In this document: positions 22,463 to 22,579 of the stretch, one piece after another
Layout of the letters: every line of letters starts with the position of its first letter
Position numbering within the stretch: the stretch's first letter is position 1
NCBI GenBank assembly: GCA_016742255.1
Contig: JACVCB010000040.1
Coordinates: forward strand, 1-22,579
Length of the DNA stretch: 22,579 nt
Source: Leptospira sp.
GTDB taxonomy: Bacteria; Spirochaetota; Leptospiria; Leptospirales; Leptospiraceae
Direction of reading: 5' to 3'
Position numbers and translations under genes: made by a program
The notes under the pieces: model-generated
Told to the model about the DNA's origin: nothing
Seen by the model: the letters and a program-made list of their open reading frames with translations, nothing else
The model's database searches: none

Positions 22463-22579
22463 GGTCAAGCCGATCGAGCGATTAGTATCACTTGGCTGAA
22501 TCCATTACTGAACTTACACCTGTGACCTATCAACCAGGTCGTCTGCCTGGACTCTTCAGGGAGATCTTATCTTCAGGTG
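22463..22579 (-). rRNA. rrl: 23S ribosomal RNA, 3' end (partial)
   Basis: Read on the minus strand, these bases give the conserved 3' end of large-subunit rRNA: AAGATAAGATCTCCCTGAAG, then CAGACGACCTGGTTGATAGG, and GATACTAATCGCTCGATCGG followed by CTTGACCAT. This matches domain VI helices near the 3' terminus of bacterial 23S. The gene continues beyond the window. The exact 3' end is estimated within a few bases. No 5S gene lies between it and the terminator. Confidence 0.93.

Noticed and set aside
1..22579. CRISPR array, tRNA genes or insertion sequences
   Set aside because: No regularly spaced direct repeats, no cloverleaf with a TTCRA arm, and no transposase-like motif were seen on either strand.

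Overview
The window is AT-rich and densely coded. It looks like chromosomal DNA of a Leptospira species, most likely a free-living (saprophytic-type) one. This rests on several things read from the sequence: many lipoproteins with the loose spirochaetal lipobox, a membrane-bound class III cyclase beside a galactose-binding-like sensor lipoprotein, a DUF1566-type lipoprotein, aerobic functions (AlkB-type hydroxylase, photolyase-like protein), and a 23S rRNA 3' end that runs straight into a terminator with no 5S gene. The genus is an inference from protein style, not from a database search.

Layout. Positions 1-4871 hold a minus-strand signalling operon: a many-membrane-span adenylate cyclase with two GAF domains, then an overlapping NarL/FixJ-type response regulator, then (TAATG overlap) the N-terminal part of a sensor lipoprotein cut by the window edge. 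Divergent from it, 5068-6597 encodes an exported gluzincin-like metalloprotease with calcium-loop repeats. A good sigma70-type promoter and a palindrome precede 6769-9036, a single polypeptide joining a 2Fe-2S ferredoxin, a ferredoxin reductase and an AlkB/XylM-type di-iron membrane hydroxylase. A TetR-family regulator (9061-9627) converges on it and diverges from an isocitrate dehydrogenase (9940-11424) whose cofactor residues predict NAD use.

From 11498 to 18093 the order is: a membrane-anchored GyrI-like protein; a photolyase-like flavoprotein lacking the usual N-terminal antenna domain; a minus-strand run of three lipoproteins (DsbA-like thioredoxin-fold, discoidin-like, and a small protein resembling the copper-insertion factor Cox11/CtaG); and a plus-strand pair (DUF3592 membrane protein and exported ankyrin-repeat protein). 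A small membrane protein and a DUF2461 protein follow.

From 19437 to the end the region looks accessory: about 530 bp with a possible decayed reading frame, a chitobiase-like/DUF1566 lipoprotein gene broken by one in-frame TAG at a predicted Trp codon, two GC-rich structured intergenic elements flanking a small TTG-initiated lipoprotein gene, and finally the 23S rRNA 3' end on the minus strand.

The strongest leads are the one-chain ferredoxin/reductase/AlkB fusion with a possible TetR circuit, the Cox11-like lipoprotein, the photolyase-like protein with altered domain order, and the nonsense-interrupted DUF1566 gene. No CRISPR array, tRNA or insertion sequence was recognised.
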